From Pseudomonas brassicacearum (GTDB lineage: Bacteria > Pseudomonadota > Gammaproteobacteria > Pseudomonadales > Pseudomonadaceae): a stretch of DNA of 64,000 nucleotides. The position numbers and the translations under genes were made by a program. The notes beneath the pieces are model-generated. The model was not told the DNA's origin. It searched no databases and was given only the letters and a program-made list of their open reading frames with translations. This document shows, in pieces, positions 45,899 to 54,993 of this stretch. Numbering within the stretch: the first letter of the stretch is position 1; every line of letters starts with the position of its first letter. The DNA lies in NCBI RefSeq assembly GCF_003732265.1, contig NZ_MOBK01000001.1:1-64000 (forward strand). The letters run 5' to 3'.

Positions 45899-46552
45899 TC
45901 ACTTCCAAGAATCATAGGGCACACCAAACTCTTTGACATAAGCTTTGGATTCATCAGATAGAGAATCGTACTTGCCACCGGATTTCCCTTCATATGGGCC
46001 TCGCGGATCAATCACGCCTTTTACCCTGATTACCTCGATCGGAGAAAGGCATGACCCTCGTACCCAAACCTTGGCTATGCCACCGGGAGCCAAATTGATA
46101 ACCAATGCGTTTCGGTAGTCTGTTATCCACTTGCCATCGGCAGCACAAAAAGCCTTTTCGCCCTTGCGCATGATCTCCTGAGTCGCCTCGGGTATGTTGA
46201 TCACTATCTGATAAGTCTGGGGTTCGACCAAAGATTGCCAGCGGACATAGATTTTTTGGGGCAAATCCGCCCCAGTCACATTTTTACCTTTTCCAATGCC
46301 AGGTTTCTGAGGCTATCCTTTAGGGTCACCTGAATTGTTGGGAGGTCTCTGTATCGCAGCGGTGCCACTCATCGCACGGGGATACACCTGTTCCTTTACA
46401 TCGACCACATCAGCTGACTCGATCCAAACCTCCATGTAATCGGGCGCCGAGAATCCCAAGTACCAGGATTTGTAAGGCATTGGCTCGCTGTTGGCGTATG
46501 TGCAACCACTGAGCAAAAATGCGCAAATCGTAGTTCGCAAGAAATTACTCAT
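45899..46552 (-). pseudogene. DUF2931 paralogue (fourth copy) interrupted by an in-frame amber codon
   Basis: The reading frame is open from ATG 46552 to 45899 except for one TAG at 46315-46313, where the sister genes have Trp ('DPRGWPK'). The two halves (80 and 127 residues, with the C-terminal half in 'GADLPQKIYVRW') line up with the intact copies. The lipobox 'LLSGC' is present. A single-base change would restore the gene, so the decay is recent or the stop is suppressed. The ATG overlaps the previous gene's stop by 1 nt. Confidence 0.88.
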
Positions 46553-47223
46553 CAGGCTGCATTGGCTCTGTCACTTCCAGAATCATAGGGCACGCCAAAT
46601 TTTTCGACGTAGGCTTTGGATTCATCGGAGAGTGAGTCGTACTCACCCCCTGATTTACCCTCATACGGGCCACGTGGGTCAATCACCGCTTTGACCGTTG
46701 TGACCTCGATCGGCGTCATGCATGGACCGCCAACCCAGACTTTGGCAATACCTCCGGGGACCAGCCTTATACCGATTGACTGACGATAGCCAGTGATCCA
46801 TTTTCCATCGGCCGCGCAGAAAACCTTTTCACCCTTACGCATGATCTCCCGAGTAGCCTCAGGGATTTTAATCACCATCAGGTAGGTTTGAGGTTCGACC
46901 AGCGATTGCCAACGAACATAGATCTGTTTGGGCAAGTCGGCCCCTGTTACGTGCTTACCGCTGCCAATGGCCGCTCTTTTCGGCCAGCCTCGGGGATCGC
47001 CGGAATTGTCGGGAGGCTTTAGCATGGAGGCGACTCCACTCATCGCACGTGGGTATACGTGATGCTGAATATCGACCACGTCGGCGGTTTCGATCCAAAC
47101 TTCCATGTAAGCGGGGGTCGAGAACCCCAAGTACCAGGATTTGTAAGGCATCGTCTCGCTGTTGGCGAATGTGCACCCGCTGAGCAGTAACGTGCAGATG
47201 GTTAATCGTAAGAACCTATTCAT
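46552..47223 (-). CDS. DUF2931 lipoprotein, third copy, with altered C-terminus
   Basis: A 223-residue lipoprotein (lipobox 'LLLSGC', Cys near residue 17). The body matches copies one and four. The end differs: instead of 'YDSWK' it reads YDSGSDRANAA, which a single T deletion near 46579 explains; this moves the stop 3' and creates the 1-nt overlap with the next copy. It is a candidate immunity protein for the upstream VgrG effector, inferred from position. Confidence 0.85.
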   Translation of the reverse strand: MNRFLRLTICTLLLSGCTFANSETMPYKSWYLGFSTPAYMEVWIETADVVDIQHHVYPRAMSGVASMLKPPDNSGDPRGWPKRAAIGSGKHVTGADLPKQIYVRWQSLVEPQTYLMVIKIPEATREIMRKGEKVFCAADGKWITGYRQSIGIRLVPGGIAKVWVGGPCMTPIEVTTVKAVIDPRGPYEGKSGGEYDSLSDESKAYVEKFGVPYDSGSDRANAA

Positions 47224-47244
47224 TAGAGTGCCATGGCTCTTTCT

Positions 47245-47895
47245 TTACCAAGAACCATATGGCACACCAAATTTTTCAATGTGAGCTTTTGATGCGGCGG
47301 AGGGCGGGTCGTATTGCCCGCCAGTCTTACCTTCATTCGGCCCACGTGGATCAACTTCAGCTTGTACCCGTGTGACCTCTATGGGTGGAAGACAAGGGCC
47401 GATTACCCATACTTTGGCGATGCCTCCAGGCGCAAGGCCTATGACCAATGCCTCGCGGTAATCTGTTATCGATTTACCATCAAAGGCGCAAAAAGCCTTT
47501 TCTTCCTTGCGCATGATCTTTCTGGTTGACTCGGGAATATCAATGGTCATTTGGTACGTTTGGGGCTCGACCAATGACTGCCAACGAACATAGAGTTGTT
47601 TTGGCAGGTCCGCTCGCAGAACATATTTGCCTTTCCCCCATCCAGGCTTTGCAGGCCAACCTTTAAGATCGCCAGTGCTGTTGGCAGGGCTCCGTATTGC
47701 AGCGTTACCGCTCATGGCACGGTTATAGACTTTCCCCTGAATATCTATAACGTCTACTGTTTCGATCCAGACCTCCATATAGTCAGGCACGAAAAAGCCC
47801 AGTCGCCAAGCATCATAAGGTAGTGGCCCGCTATAGGCAGATGTGCATCCAGTGAGCAAAAATGCGCAAATTGTAGTTCGCAAGAAACTACTCAT
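47245..47895 (-). CDS. DUF2931 lipoprotein, second copy
   Basis: A 216-residue lipoprotein with lipobox 'LLTGC' (Cys near residue 17) and the DUF2931 pattern: 'PYDAWRLGF', 'ADLPKQLYVRWQSLVEPQTYQM', 'FCAFDGKSITDYR', 'LAPGGIAKVWV' and 'FGVPYGSW'. It is the most diverged copy and the only one with no visible lesion. Periplasm-facing lipoprotein immunity would suit a phospholipase effector that acts on membranes. Function is inferred from its place in the T6SS cluster. Confidence 0.87.
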   Translation of the reverse strand: MSSFLRTTICAFLLTGCTSAYSGPLPYDAWRLGFFVPDYMEVWIETVDVIDIQGKVYNRAMSGNAAIRSPANSTGDLKGWPAKPGWGKGKYVLRADLPKQLYVRWQSLVEPQTYQMTIDIPESTRKIMRKEEKAFCAFDGKSITDYREALVIGLAPGGIAKVWVIGPCLPPIEVTRVQAEVDPRGPNEGKTGGQYDPPSAASKAHIEKFGVPYGSW

Positions 47896-47913
47896 ATGAA
47901 TGCTTTCGCGCTG

Positions 47914-48567
47914 TCACTTCCAAGAATCATAGGGCACACCAAATTTTTCGACGTAGGCTTTTGATTCATCGGAGATTGAGTCGTACTCACCGCCAGACTT
48001 ACCTTCATAGGGACCACGTGGGTCAATCACCGCTTTTACCGTTGTGACCTCGATCGGCGTCATGCAAGGACCGCCTACCCAGACTCTGGCGATACCTCCA
48101 GGGACAAGTCTTATGGCTATTGCCTCACGATATCCGGTGATCCATTTTCCGTCGGCGGTGCAGAAAACGTTTTCGCCCTTGCGCATGATCTCCCTAGTCG
48201 CCTCGGGTATATTAATGACCATCTGATAAGTTTGCGGCTCAACCAGCGACTGCCAACGAACATAGATCTGTTTGGGCAAGTCTGCCCCTGTTACGTACTT
48301 ACCTTTCCCCCAACCAGCTCTTTTTGGCCAGCCGCGGGGATCGCCGGAATTGTTGGGGGGAGTTAGTATTGAGGCGTTGCCGCTCATCGCACGTGGATAT
48401 ACCTGGCCCTGAATATCCACCACATCAGCCGACTCGATCCAGACCTCCATGTAGGCGGGGGCCGAGAATCCCAAACGCCAAGCTTTGTAAGGCATTGAAT
48501 TGCTGTTAGCAGATGTATAGCCACTGATAAGTAAGGCGACAAGCGCAATACGTATAAAATTACTCAT
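47914..48567 (-). CDS. DUF2931 protein, first copy, lacking the lipobox Cys
   Basis: A 217-residue DUF2931 protein whose start (ATG 48567) overlaps the vgrG stop by 8 nt, so translation is coupled. In the signal peptide 'LLISGY' replaces the 'LLSGC' of its sisters: the Cys is Tyr, so it cannot be lipidated and would be processed by signal peptidase I to a soluble periplasmic form. The rest is well conserved. As the closest gene to the effector, it is the first candidate immunity protein. Confidence 0.88.
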   Translation of the reverse strand: MSNFIRIALVALLISGYTSANSNSMPYKAWRLGFSAPAYMEVWIESADVVDIQGQVYPRAMSGNASILTPPNNSGDPRGWPKRAGWGKGKYVTGADLPKQIYVRWQSLVEPQTYQMVINIPEATREIMRKGENVFCTADGKWITGYREAIAIRLVPGGIARVWVGGPCMTPIEVTTVKAVIDPRGPYEGKSGGEYDSISDESKAYVEKFGVPYDSWK

Positions 48568-51500
48568 TTGGATGCACCGTGCGCACAGAGTTTTTGTCTG
48601 GCCGATTGATGAAAACGATATTCAGGTCACTATTATTTCGGCTTTTAGCAGCATTCCAGTTATCGGAGATATGAACATAGCGCTGGAAAAGCAGTTCCTC
48701 CTCCTGTGAGGTTAGCCCGGTCGTTTTTCTTTGCCCCTGGGCATAGGCCATTAATTTTTCGGAGATGGGGACCAGCTCTGCAGGTAACGCAAATCTTGGA
48801 TTTTTCTCCGGGATATGTCCAAAAGGCACTCCATTTTCCACGGCCAGTTCGCGCATGATCCGTAAGTAGATCAAAGACAAATCGCTACGGACTTCGCGCT
48901 GGCTGCTAACCGCGGCGTAAACGTACTTCATGTTTTTGCTATTGTTTTTCTCTGTGGTACGAAATGGCACTTCCCACGTCCGGATTTCCAAAGAAAGGTT
49001 ATATTGGGCCAGCTGATCTTGAAGTCGACGCAGGTCTTGTTGGGCACGTTTGTAACTGTTGGCTTCAACGAAAGATGTCCTCTCTTCGACCGCACTACTA
49101 CGCGGTTTGCTGAGTAAAATCCGTTCGGATGCTTTAGGTAAGTAGCCACCACCCAAGTCCGAATGCACGCCAGGCAGGGAAATATCGGCCGCCCCAAGAC
49201 TGTTGAGGGCAAAGTTATAGCGACGCTCATTTCGAGCGACCAATTGCACGACCTTTTTCGCTGCATCAGGTGCCAAAAATATATTGATTCCAGGGTTGTA
49301 AGCGTTATTACCATTCCAGTCCCCTACAAGCGGATTGGCAATGGCTGCGACAGTGTCGTAAACCCCTATAAAGTTTATGGAAACGTCGGAATGTGGTACC
49401 CAGCCAAAACTGTCAGCCAGTCCCTGTGATCCCGAAGGTAATGCTTTGGCGAGGATACTTTGGTTGCCCTTTAATACTTCATTTGCAAAGTCCCTTGCCG
49501 CTGCTGAGCCTCGACTGAACCCGAAAATATCGAACTCGATTTTCGCTACGCGCTTATCGGGATTGCTGTCCTGAAAGGCTTGGATAGCCTTAAGAATAAG
49601 TGAAGGTGTTTCTTCCACTCGTGTCCTTACGCCCTGCGGACCAATACCTGTGCCTTGCGAAAAAGTGGAGTCAGCTCCGGTGCTACTGGTACCAATTCCG
49701 TCCACATAAACAGGCACACTGGCCGTTTTTGCGTCGATGGGCAGAGTTTCATCCGTTTGGTCTATGTAAAGGTCATACAGCCTGGCCACGTTACTGACAT
49801 CATTGCCATAACTGTTATCCGGGCTACTTCCCTTGCCGTCATAACCATGCGCCGCACAGAACTGACGAATATCCTCAGCCGATTCCTCCAAATTCACATC
49901 CGGCGCAAAGCAGCCAAACACCCGTTCACTGTTACTGCGGTTATTCCCCGTACCATCAAAGAACATCCCTATCCGCAAGATAATTTCTTCCTCCCCGACC
50001 TCTTCCTCTTCCTCTTCTTCCTCCAGCTCCTCCTCCTCAGCCGGACGTGCTGCCTTAGGCTCCAAATCCGCCACCGCATTAAACTTGCCAACCGGCGGAG
50101 CACTCAGCAGTTTCCCTGCTGCGGCCGCCGCTGCTGCACCCGGAATAATCGGCGGAAGAATCTTAATCCCGCTCCCCGAACCCGGCGCCCCACCCGAATT
50201 GGTCTTCACCTCAGCCCCACTGATCGTCACACCCCCGGCATCCACCTTGACGAAACTCCCGCCAGCCTTGGCCGTCAGTTCCATCCCGCCTTCAACCACG
50301 ACCTTGTCGCCAGCGTTGTAGTGAATCTCTTCACCCGCCTCGACAAACTGCGCCGTGCCGACCTTCACATGCTGGGTCGCCGCCACCGTCAGGTGATCAT
50401 CGGCCCGCGCTTCAGTCTTGCGGTCCAGGTGAGTGATGCGGTGTTCTTCAACCTTGAACTCGCTGAAGACATTGGCCTCGACCGTGTCGTGCCGCTCGTT
50501 GCCGATGCGGATTTTCTGGTCGTGTTCGATGTTTTCATCCCAGTCGCGCTGGGCGTGGAGGTAGATCTGTTCCGCGCCTTTTTTGTCTTCGATGCGAAAT
50601 TCGTTGTAGCCCTTGCCGCCCGGTGAGCTGAGGGTCTTGAAGGTGCTGCGGGTTTTGTTTGCCGGCAGGTCGTAGGGGACGACGTTTTCCTTGTGGTACA
50701 GGCAGCCGGTGACCAATGGCTGGTCGGGGTCGCCTTCGAGGAAGGTGACGAGCACTTCCATGCCGACGCGCGGGATGGCGATGCCGCCGTAGGCACTGCC
50801 GGCCCAACCGGTGGCGACGCGTAGCCAGCAGCTGGTTTTGTCGTTGGCCTGGCCGTCGCGGTCCCAGAAGAATTGCACTTTGACGCGACCGTATTCGTCG
50901 CAATGGATTTCTTCGCCCGGCGGGCCGGTGACGATGGCGGTCTGGCTGCCGAGGACTTGCGGTTTCGGGTGTTCGAGGGCAGGGCGGTAGTGCGCGTCCC
51001 ACTGCGTGGCGAGGAAGCGGTTGCGGTAGCCCTGGTGGAAATCGTCTTTGTTGTGGGTGACGTCGCTGGTGATGTTCTCGCCGAGCACTTGCGGCTGTTT
51101 GCCTTCGTGGACCACTTCCAGCAGCAGCCAGAGATCGTTCCATTCGCTGCGCGGGTGTTCGCTGAGGGCCATGAAGTGGCCGCTGACCAACGTCGGTTCG
51201 TCACCTTTGCCTTCAGCGAGTTTGTAGTCGCTGCGATGGCGTTCCAGCGCACGGGTCGCCAGTTGTTTACCGCGTTCGCGCGTGAGAAAGAGGCCGGGGT
51301 AATCGTAGTCTTCGAGGTCCGGGGCGACGCCGCTCTTGGCGGCGCCTTCGGGCAGGATGCGTGGCTTTTCAAAGTCGTAGTCGCGGCGGCTGACGCGGCT
51401 GGTGCGGGTTTCCAGGCGCAGGTTGAAGCGTTTGATCACCGGTTTCTCGGCGGCCATGCCGGAGTCTTGCTGGTAGGCCACGGGCGCGAGTTTGCGGAAC

Positions 51501-52060
51501 ACGGTCTGATCGTCGCCGAACACCAGTTTGTGGCCGCTGGCGCTGTGCTGGAAGTGGAAGTGAATGCCTTCTTCTTCGCACAGGCGCTGGATGAAATGCA
51601 GGTCGGATTCGTCGTACTGCACGCAATAGTCGCGGTCCGGGTAAACCGCGCCGAGCTGAAAACTGTAGGCGTCCGCGAGGATGCCGCGCGCTTCCAGGAC
51701 CTGCGCGATGATCTTCGGCACGCTTAACTGCTGGAAGATTTGCTGGTCGTGGTTGTGGCGCAGGTAGGCCAGTTGCGGGCACAGACTGATGCTGTAGCGG
51801 GTCAGTTTTTTACCCGAGTCGCCTTGCTCGATGCGATAGACCAGGCCGTGGATGATGCCTTTGCCGGTAGCGCCGAAAGTCAGGCAACCGGGTTTGTGCA
51901 GGATGTCTTCGAGTTTCAGGTCGGGGCGGGCGCTGACCAGTTCGATGTCGAAACAGAACGGCTGGTTGAGGGCTTCACGGCCGACGAAACTGAGGACTTG
52001 CAGGTCGGCGGAAACACCTTCCAGCGTGAGGGAAATATGGGTTGCGTTAGCGTCCAGCAT
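48560..52060 (-). CDS. vgrG: Evolved VgrG: T6SS spike with C-terminal DUF2235 (Tle1-like) lipase domain
   Basis: A 1166-residue fusion. Residues 1 to about 470 are the gp27/gp5-like VgrG base and OB-fold, and residues 470-620 are the beta-helical spike needle. A Gly/Ala/Pro linker (about 622-665) is followed by an acidic tract (675-692). From about 693 comes a DUF2235 alpha/beta hydrolase with 'FFDGTGNN', the nucleophile elbow 'GFSRG' (Ser849), Asp902 in 'GVYDT' and His966 in 'GVHSD', the Tle1-type triad. It would be carried on the spike tip and attack phospholipids in target cells. No other T6SS gene is in the window, so it is an orphan vgrG. Four DUF2931 genes follow with overlap. Confidence 0.93.
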   Translation of the reverse strand: MLDANATHISLTLEGVSADLQVLSFVGREALNQPFCFDIELVSARPDLKLEDILHKPGCLTFGATGKGIIHGLVYRIEQGDSGKKLTRYSISLCPQLAYLRHNHDQQIFQQLSVPKIIAQVLEARGILADAYSFQLGAVYPDRDYCVQYDESDLHFIQRLCEEEGIHFHFQHSASGHKLVFGDDQTVFRKLAPVAYQQDSGMAAEKPVIKRFNLRLETRTSRVSRRDYDFEKPRILPEGAAKSGVAPDLEDYDYPGLFLTRERGKQLATRALERHRSDYKLAEGKGDEPTLVSGHFMALSEHPRSEWNDLWLLLEVVHEGKQPQVLGENITSDVTHNKDDFHQGYRNRFLATQWDAHYRPALEHPKPQVLGSQTAIVTGPPGEEIHCDEYGRVKVQFFWDRDGQANDKTSCWLRVATGWAGSAYGGIAIPRVGMEVLVTFLEGDPDQPLVTGCLYHKENVVPYDLPANKTRSTFKTLSSPGGKGYNEFRIEDKKGAEQIYLHAQRDWDENIEHDQKIRIGNERHDTVEANVFSEFKVEEHRITHLDRKTEARADDHLTVAATQHVKVGTAQFVEAGEEIHYNAGDKVVVEGGMELTAKAGGSFVKVDAGGVTISGAEVKTNSGGAPGSGSGIKILPPIIPGAAAAAAAGKLLSAPPVGKFNAVADLEPKAARPAEEEELEEEEEEEEVGEEEIILRIGMFFDGTGNNRSNSERVFGCFAPDVNLEESAEDIRQFCAAHGYDGKGSSPDNSYGNDVSNVARLYDLYIDQTDETLPIDAKTASVPVYVDGIGTSSTGADSTFSQGTGIGPQGVRTRVEETPSLILKAIQAFQDSNPDKRVAKIEFDIFGFSRGSAAARDFANEVLKGNQSILAKALPSGSQGLADSFGWVPHSDVSINFIGVYDTVAAIANPLVGDWNGNNAYNPGINIFLAPDAAKKVVQLVARNERRYNFALNSLGAADISLPGVHSDLGGGYLPKASERILLSKPRSSAVEERTSFVEANSYKRAQQDLRRLQDQLAQYNLSLEIRTWEVPFRTTEKNNSKNMKYVYAAVSSQREVRSDLSLIYLRIMRELAVENGVPFGHIPEKNPRFALPAELVPISEKLMAYAQGQRKTTGLTSQEEELLFQRYVHISDNWNAAKSRNNSDLNIVFINRPDKNSVRTVHPNE

Positions 52061-52272
52061 GCCTTGAATTCCGTCCTTTGGATAAGCTGGGGCGGATGGT
52101 GCAGGATTAAACCGCCTCGTTCAAGGCGCAAATGGCGTAGGCGCGGGGGGCTTGGGGTATCGGGAAAACCCTTAGTGGCACGGTTTTGGCCAGTGAATTC
52201 GGGGGGATACATCACTTGATGTGCCGCTCTTGAAGTGGTGAATGGCTGGCATTTGCGGTGTAAGTGATACCG

Positions 52273-52369
52273 CCTTCGCGAGCAAGCCCGCTCCCACATT
52301 GGATCTCCAGTAAACACAGATATTGTGTTCGGTGATTATCAAATGTGGGAGCGGGCTTGCTCGCGAAGG
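52273..52369. repeat. REPIN (tail-first orientation)
   Basis: 28-bp arms 52273-52300 and 52342-52369 are exact reverse complements with a 41-bp spacer. It lies between the start of vgrG and the end of mtlZ. Confidence 0.92.
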
Positions 52370-52380
52370 GGCCATTAGCC

Positions 52381-53325
52381 TCAGAGAAGATCCAACTGAT
52401 GCCGATACGGCAAATCCGGCCCGGTCTTGCTGCACGTCAACGCCGCCGCCTGCACCGCGAACTTCAACATCCCGTCAATCTGCTCACGGCCGAGCGATTG
52501 CACACCTTCCACCGAATCCAGCTGTTGCTCAGTCAACCAGGTAATCAACGCCGCCTGAAAGGTATCGCCAGCCCCCACCGTGTCGGCAATCTTCACCGAA
52601 TTGGCCGGCACCGACCAAGAACCATGAACCCGGCTAAATACCGTCGCACCTTCGCCACCACGGGTCAGGAACACCAACTGACAGCGATGCTGCAGCCAGC
52701 CTTCGATCACGCGCTGCGGGTCCTGCTCGGGATACAACAGGCTCAAATCCTCATCGCTGACTTTGATAAGGTCCGCAAATTCAACCAGCGTCGCGATCCG
52801 CGAACGCCACAGGTCGATGTTCGGCTCAGGATTGAGCCGCACGTTCGGGTCGAGGCTGATCAGGCGTTTACCGCTTTCGCGCTGCACCAGCGCCAGTAAC
52901 GTGTCGGCAATCGGTTGCACCACCAGCGAGAACGAACCGATGTGCAAACCGCGCACATCAGCCCCCAGTTCTGGCAGGTGTTCCGGTTTCAGCTGACGGT
53001 CCGCGCAGCCTTCACCTCGGAAGCTGTAATGCGGCGAGCCGTTGGCGCCCACTGCAACCATCGCCAATGTCGTCGGTGCGGCGAAGTCCACGAGGAAGTC
53101 CTGGCGCACGCCTTCGTCCTTCAGCACTTGCTGCAAACGCCGGCCGAGGTAGTCGGTGGACAGTCCGGCAAACAGCGCCGAGTCCACGCCCAAACGGCGC
53201 AAACCGACTGCGACGTTGAACGGCGAGCCGCCGGCAATCGCCTTGAAATTTACTTTGGAAGCCAGGCCGCTGGCATCTTCTTCGCTGAAGAAATCGAACA
53301 GCGCTTCGCCACACACCAAATACAT
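52381..53325 (-). CDS. mtlZ: Fructokinase MtlZ (PfkB/ribokinase family)
   Basis: A 314-residue kinase that phosphorylates the fructose made by mannitol dehydrogenase. The PfkB signatures are 'GGSPFNVAVGLRRLGVDS' and 'DTVGAGDTFQAAL', with the catalytic Asp in 'GAGD'. It is the last gene of the mtl operon, 13 bp after mtlY, and is followed by a REPIN. Confidence 0.92.
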   Translation of the reverse strand: MYLVCGEALFDFFSEEDASGLASKVNFKAIAGGSPFNVAVGLRRLGVDSALFAGLSTDYLGRRLQQVLKDEGVRQDFLVDFAAPTTLAMVAVGANGSPHYSFRGEGCADRQLKPEHLPELGADVRGLHIGSFSLVVQPIADTLLALVQRESGKRLISLDPNVRLNPEPNIDLWRSRIATLVEFADLIKVSDEDLSLLYPEQDPQRVIEGWLQHRCQLVFLTRGGEGATVFSRVHGSWSVPANSVKIADTVGAGDTFQAALITWLTEQQLDSVEGVQSLGREQIDGMLKFAVQAAALTCSKTGPDLPYRHQLDLL

Positions 53326-53338
53326 AATTGTTCACTCT

Positions 53339-54835
53339 TTAAAGGGTTGCGACATGCTGTTGATAGCGTTCGTAGGCCTGCTGACAGGCCGCTACATGCT
53401 CTGTAATCGGCAAGGTTTCGCTGGCCAGGTCGAGTTTGACGCAGCGCTCGCACAGGTCCGCCAGACTGTCTTCCTGGCCGTTTTCCCAGGACCTGCACCA
53501 CGCCGCCTGAATCGCCGCGCCGAGGGCGGCGGCTTCGCTTTGTTCGGTGCAGATCACGGGTGTATTCATGATGTCGGCGACGATCTGTCGCCACACCGGA
53601 CTCTTCGAGCCGCCGCCGATCAGGCAGATGCTGCGGCTTTGTAAGCCATTCTGGCGCAACAGGTCCAGCCCATAACGCAAACCGAAGGTCGTGCCTTCCA
53701 CCACCGCGCGGCACAGGTTGGCCTGCGTCAGGTTGGTCATCGTCAGCCCCAGCAGGCTGCCGCTGGCATGGGGCAGGGCGGGGACGCGTTCACCGTTGAG
53801 AAAGGGCAGCATGCTCACGCCTTCGGCGCCAATGGGGGCTTGCGCGACTAAATCGTTGAACTGTTGGATATCCAGGTCGAACAACTCGCGAACAACACCC
53901 GTCGCATTGGTCAGGTTCATCGTGCAGATCAGCGGCAGCCAACCACCGCTAGAGGAACAGAAGGTTGCGACCGAGGCGTCCGCGCTGACTTTCGGTTGAT
54001 CGGCATAAGCGTAAACGGTGCCCGACGAACCGAGGCTCATGGTGATCGCGCCGGGCTTGATGTTGCCAGTGCCGATTGCGCCCATCATGTTGTCGCCGCC
54101 GCCGCTTGAAACGAGCGCTTGCGGGTTGATGCCCAAGTGTTCGGCGATGCTCGGCAGGATCGTGCCGACGGCTTGATGGGCGTCGATCAATTCCGGCAAG
54201 GCCGCTTGCAGGCGCCCGCTGGGGTCGATGTCGCGCAGCAGTTGCAAGTCCCACTGGCGGCTGCGCACGTTGAAATACCCGGTGCCGGAGGCGTCGCCGT
54301 ACTCGCTGCAACTGCGGCCGGTGAGCCAATAATTCAGGTAGTCGTGGGGCAGCAGTATGCGGGTGATTCGGGAAAAAACCTCGGGGTGCTGTTCTTTGGT
54401 CCAGAGCAGTTTGGACACGGTGTAGCCGGGTGCAATGACCACCCCGAGGCGCTCGAGTGAGCCTTTTTCACCGCCGAGGTGCTCCAGCAGGCGGTCGTTT
54501 TCAGGTGTGGATTCGGTGTCGCACCAGAGTTTGGCGGGGCGCAGGACCTGGCCCTGATCGTCGAGCAGGACCAAGCCGTGTTGCTGGCCGGAGACGCCGA
54601 TGCCGAGGATGTGTTGGCCGTCGACGTTGGCGGCGAGCAAGGCGTTTCGGGTGGCGAGGGTGAAGGCTTCCAGCCACTGATTTGTGTCTTGCTCACGGCG
54701 GCCGTTGGCGCCGCTGATCAGGGGGTGGGCGGCGGCGCCCTGGCCCAGCACTTGTCCGCTGACTGCGTCGAGGACGATGGCTTTGGTGCCTTGGGTGCCG
54801 CAGTCGATGCCCAGGAATAGGTGTTGGTTTGGCAT
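53339..54835 (-). CDS. mtlY: Xylulokinase MtlY
   Basis: A 498-residue FGGY-family kinase. The N-terminal phosphate motif 'GIDCGTQGTKAI' and the second-domain 'ICLIGGGSKSPVWRQIVAD' are typical of XylB. It phosphorylates D-xylulose, made by MtlD from D-arabitol. The ATG at 54835 has AAGGA upstream; the in-frame ORF to 54898 is a translated REPIN and not real. A REPIN lies between mtlD and mtlY. Confidence 0.92.
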   Translation of the reverse strand: MPNQHLFLGIDCGTQGTKAIVLDAVSGQVLGQGAAAHPLISGANGRREQDTNQWLEAFTLATRNALLAANVDGQHILGIGVSGQQHGLVLLDDQGQVLRPAKLWCDTESTPENDRLLEHLGGEKGSLERLGVVIAPGYTVSKLLWTKEQHPEVFSRITRILLPHDYLNYWLTGRSCSEYGDASGTGYFNVRSRQWDLQLLRDIDPSGRLQAALPELIDAHQAVGTILPSIAEHLGINPQALVSSGGGDNMMGAIGTGNIKPGAITMSLGSSGTVYAYADQPKVSADASVATFCSSSGGWLPLICTMNLTNATGVVRELFDLDIQQFNDLVAQAPIGAEGVSMLPFLNGERVPALPHASGSLLGLTMTNLTQANLCRAVVEGTTFGLRYGLDLLRQNGLQSRSICLIGGGSKSPVWRQIVADIMNTPVICTEQSEAAALGAAIQAAWCRSWENGQEDSLADLCERCVKLDLASETLPITEHVAACQQAYERYQQHVATL

Positions 54836-54875
54836 GTCAGGTCCTTGGTGTGTCAGGTCGATCTCGGTGAAACCA

Positions 54876-54968
54876 TTCGCGAGCAAGCCCGCTCCCACAT
54901 TCGATCGTTGTCGAACACAAACGCTGTATCCACTGAGAGTCTAATGTGGGAGCGGGCTTGCTCGCGAA
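54876..54968. repeat. REPIN inside the mtl operon (tail-first orientation)
   Basis: 26-bp arms 54876-54901 and 54943-54968 are exact reverse complements with a 41-bp spacer. It lies between mtlD and mtlY and may affect mRNA stability. Confidence 0.92.
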
Positions 54969-54993
54969 GACGGTTGTCCATTCACCGCAGTAC

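Noticed and set aside
45899..46552. Frameshift in the fourth DUF2931 copy
   Set aside because: The two ORFs are in the same frame; the cause is one TAG codon, so it is a nonsense mutation, not a frameshift.
54836..54898. In-frame N-terminal extensions beginning MGAGLLA ahead of mtlY and in other places
   Set aside because: These are translations of REPIN arms (GTGGGAGCGGGCTTGCTCGCG), not conserved protein sequence; the real starts have RBSs downstream.
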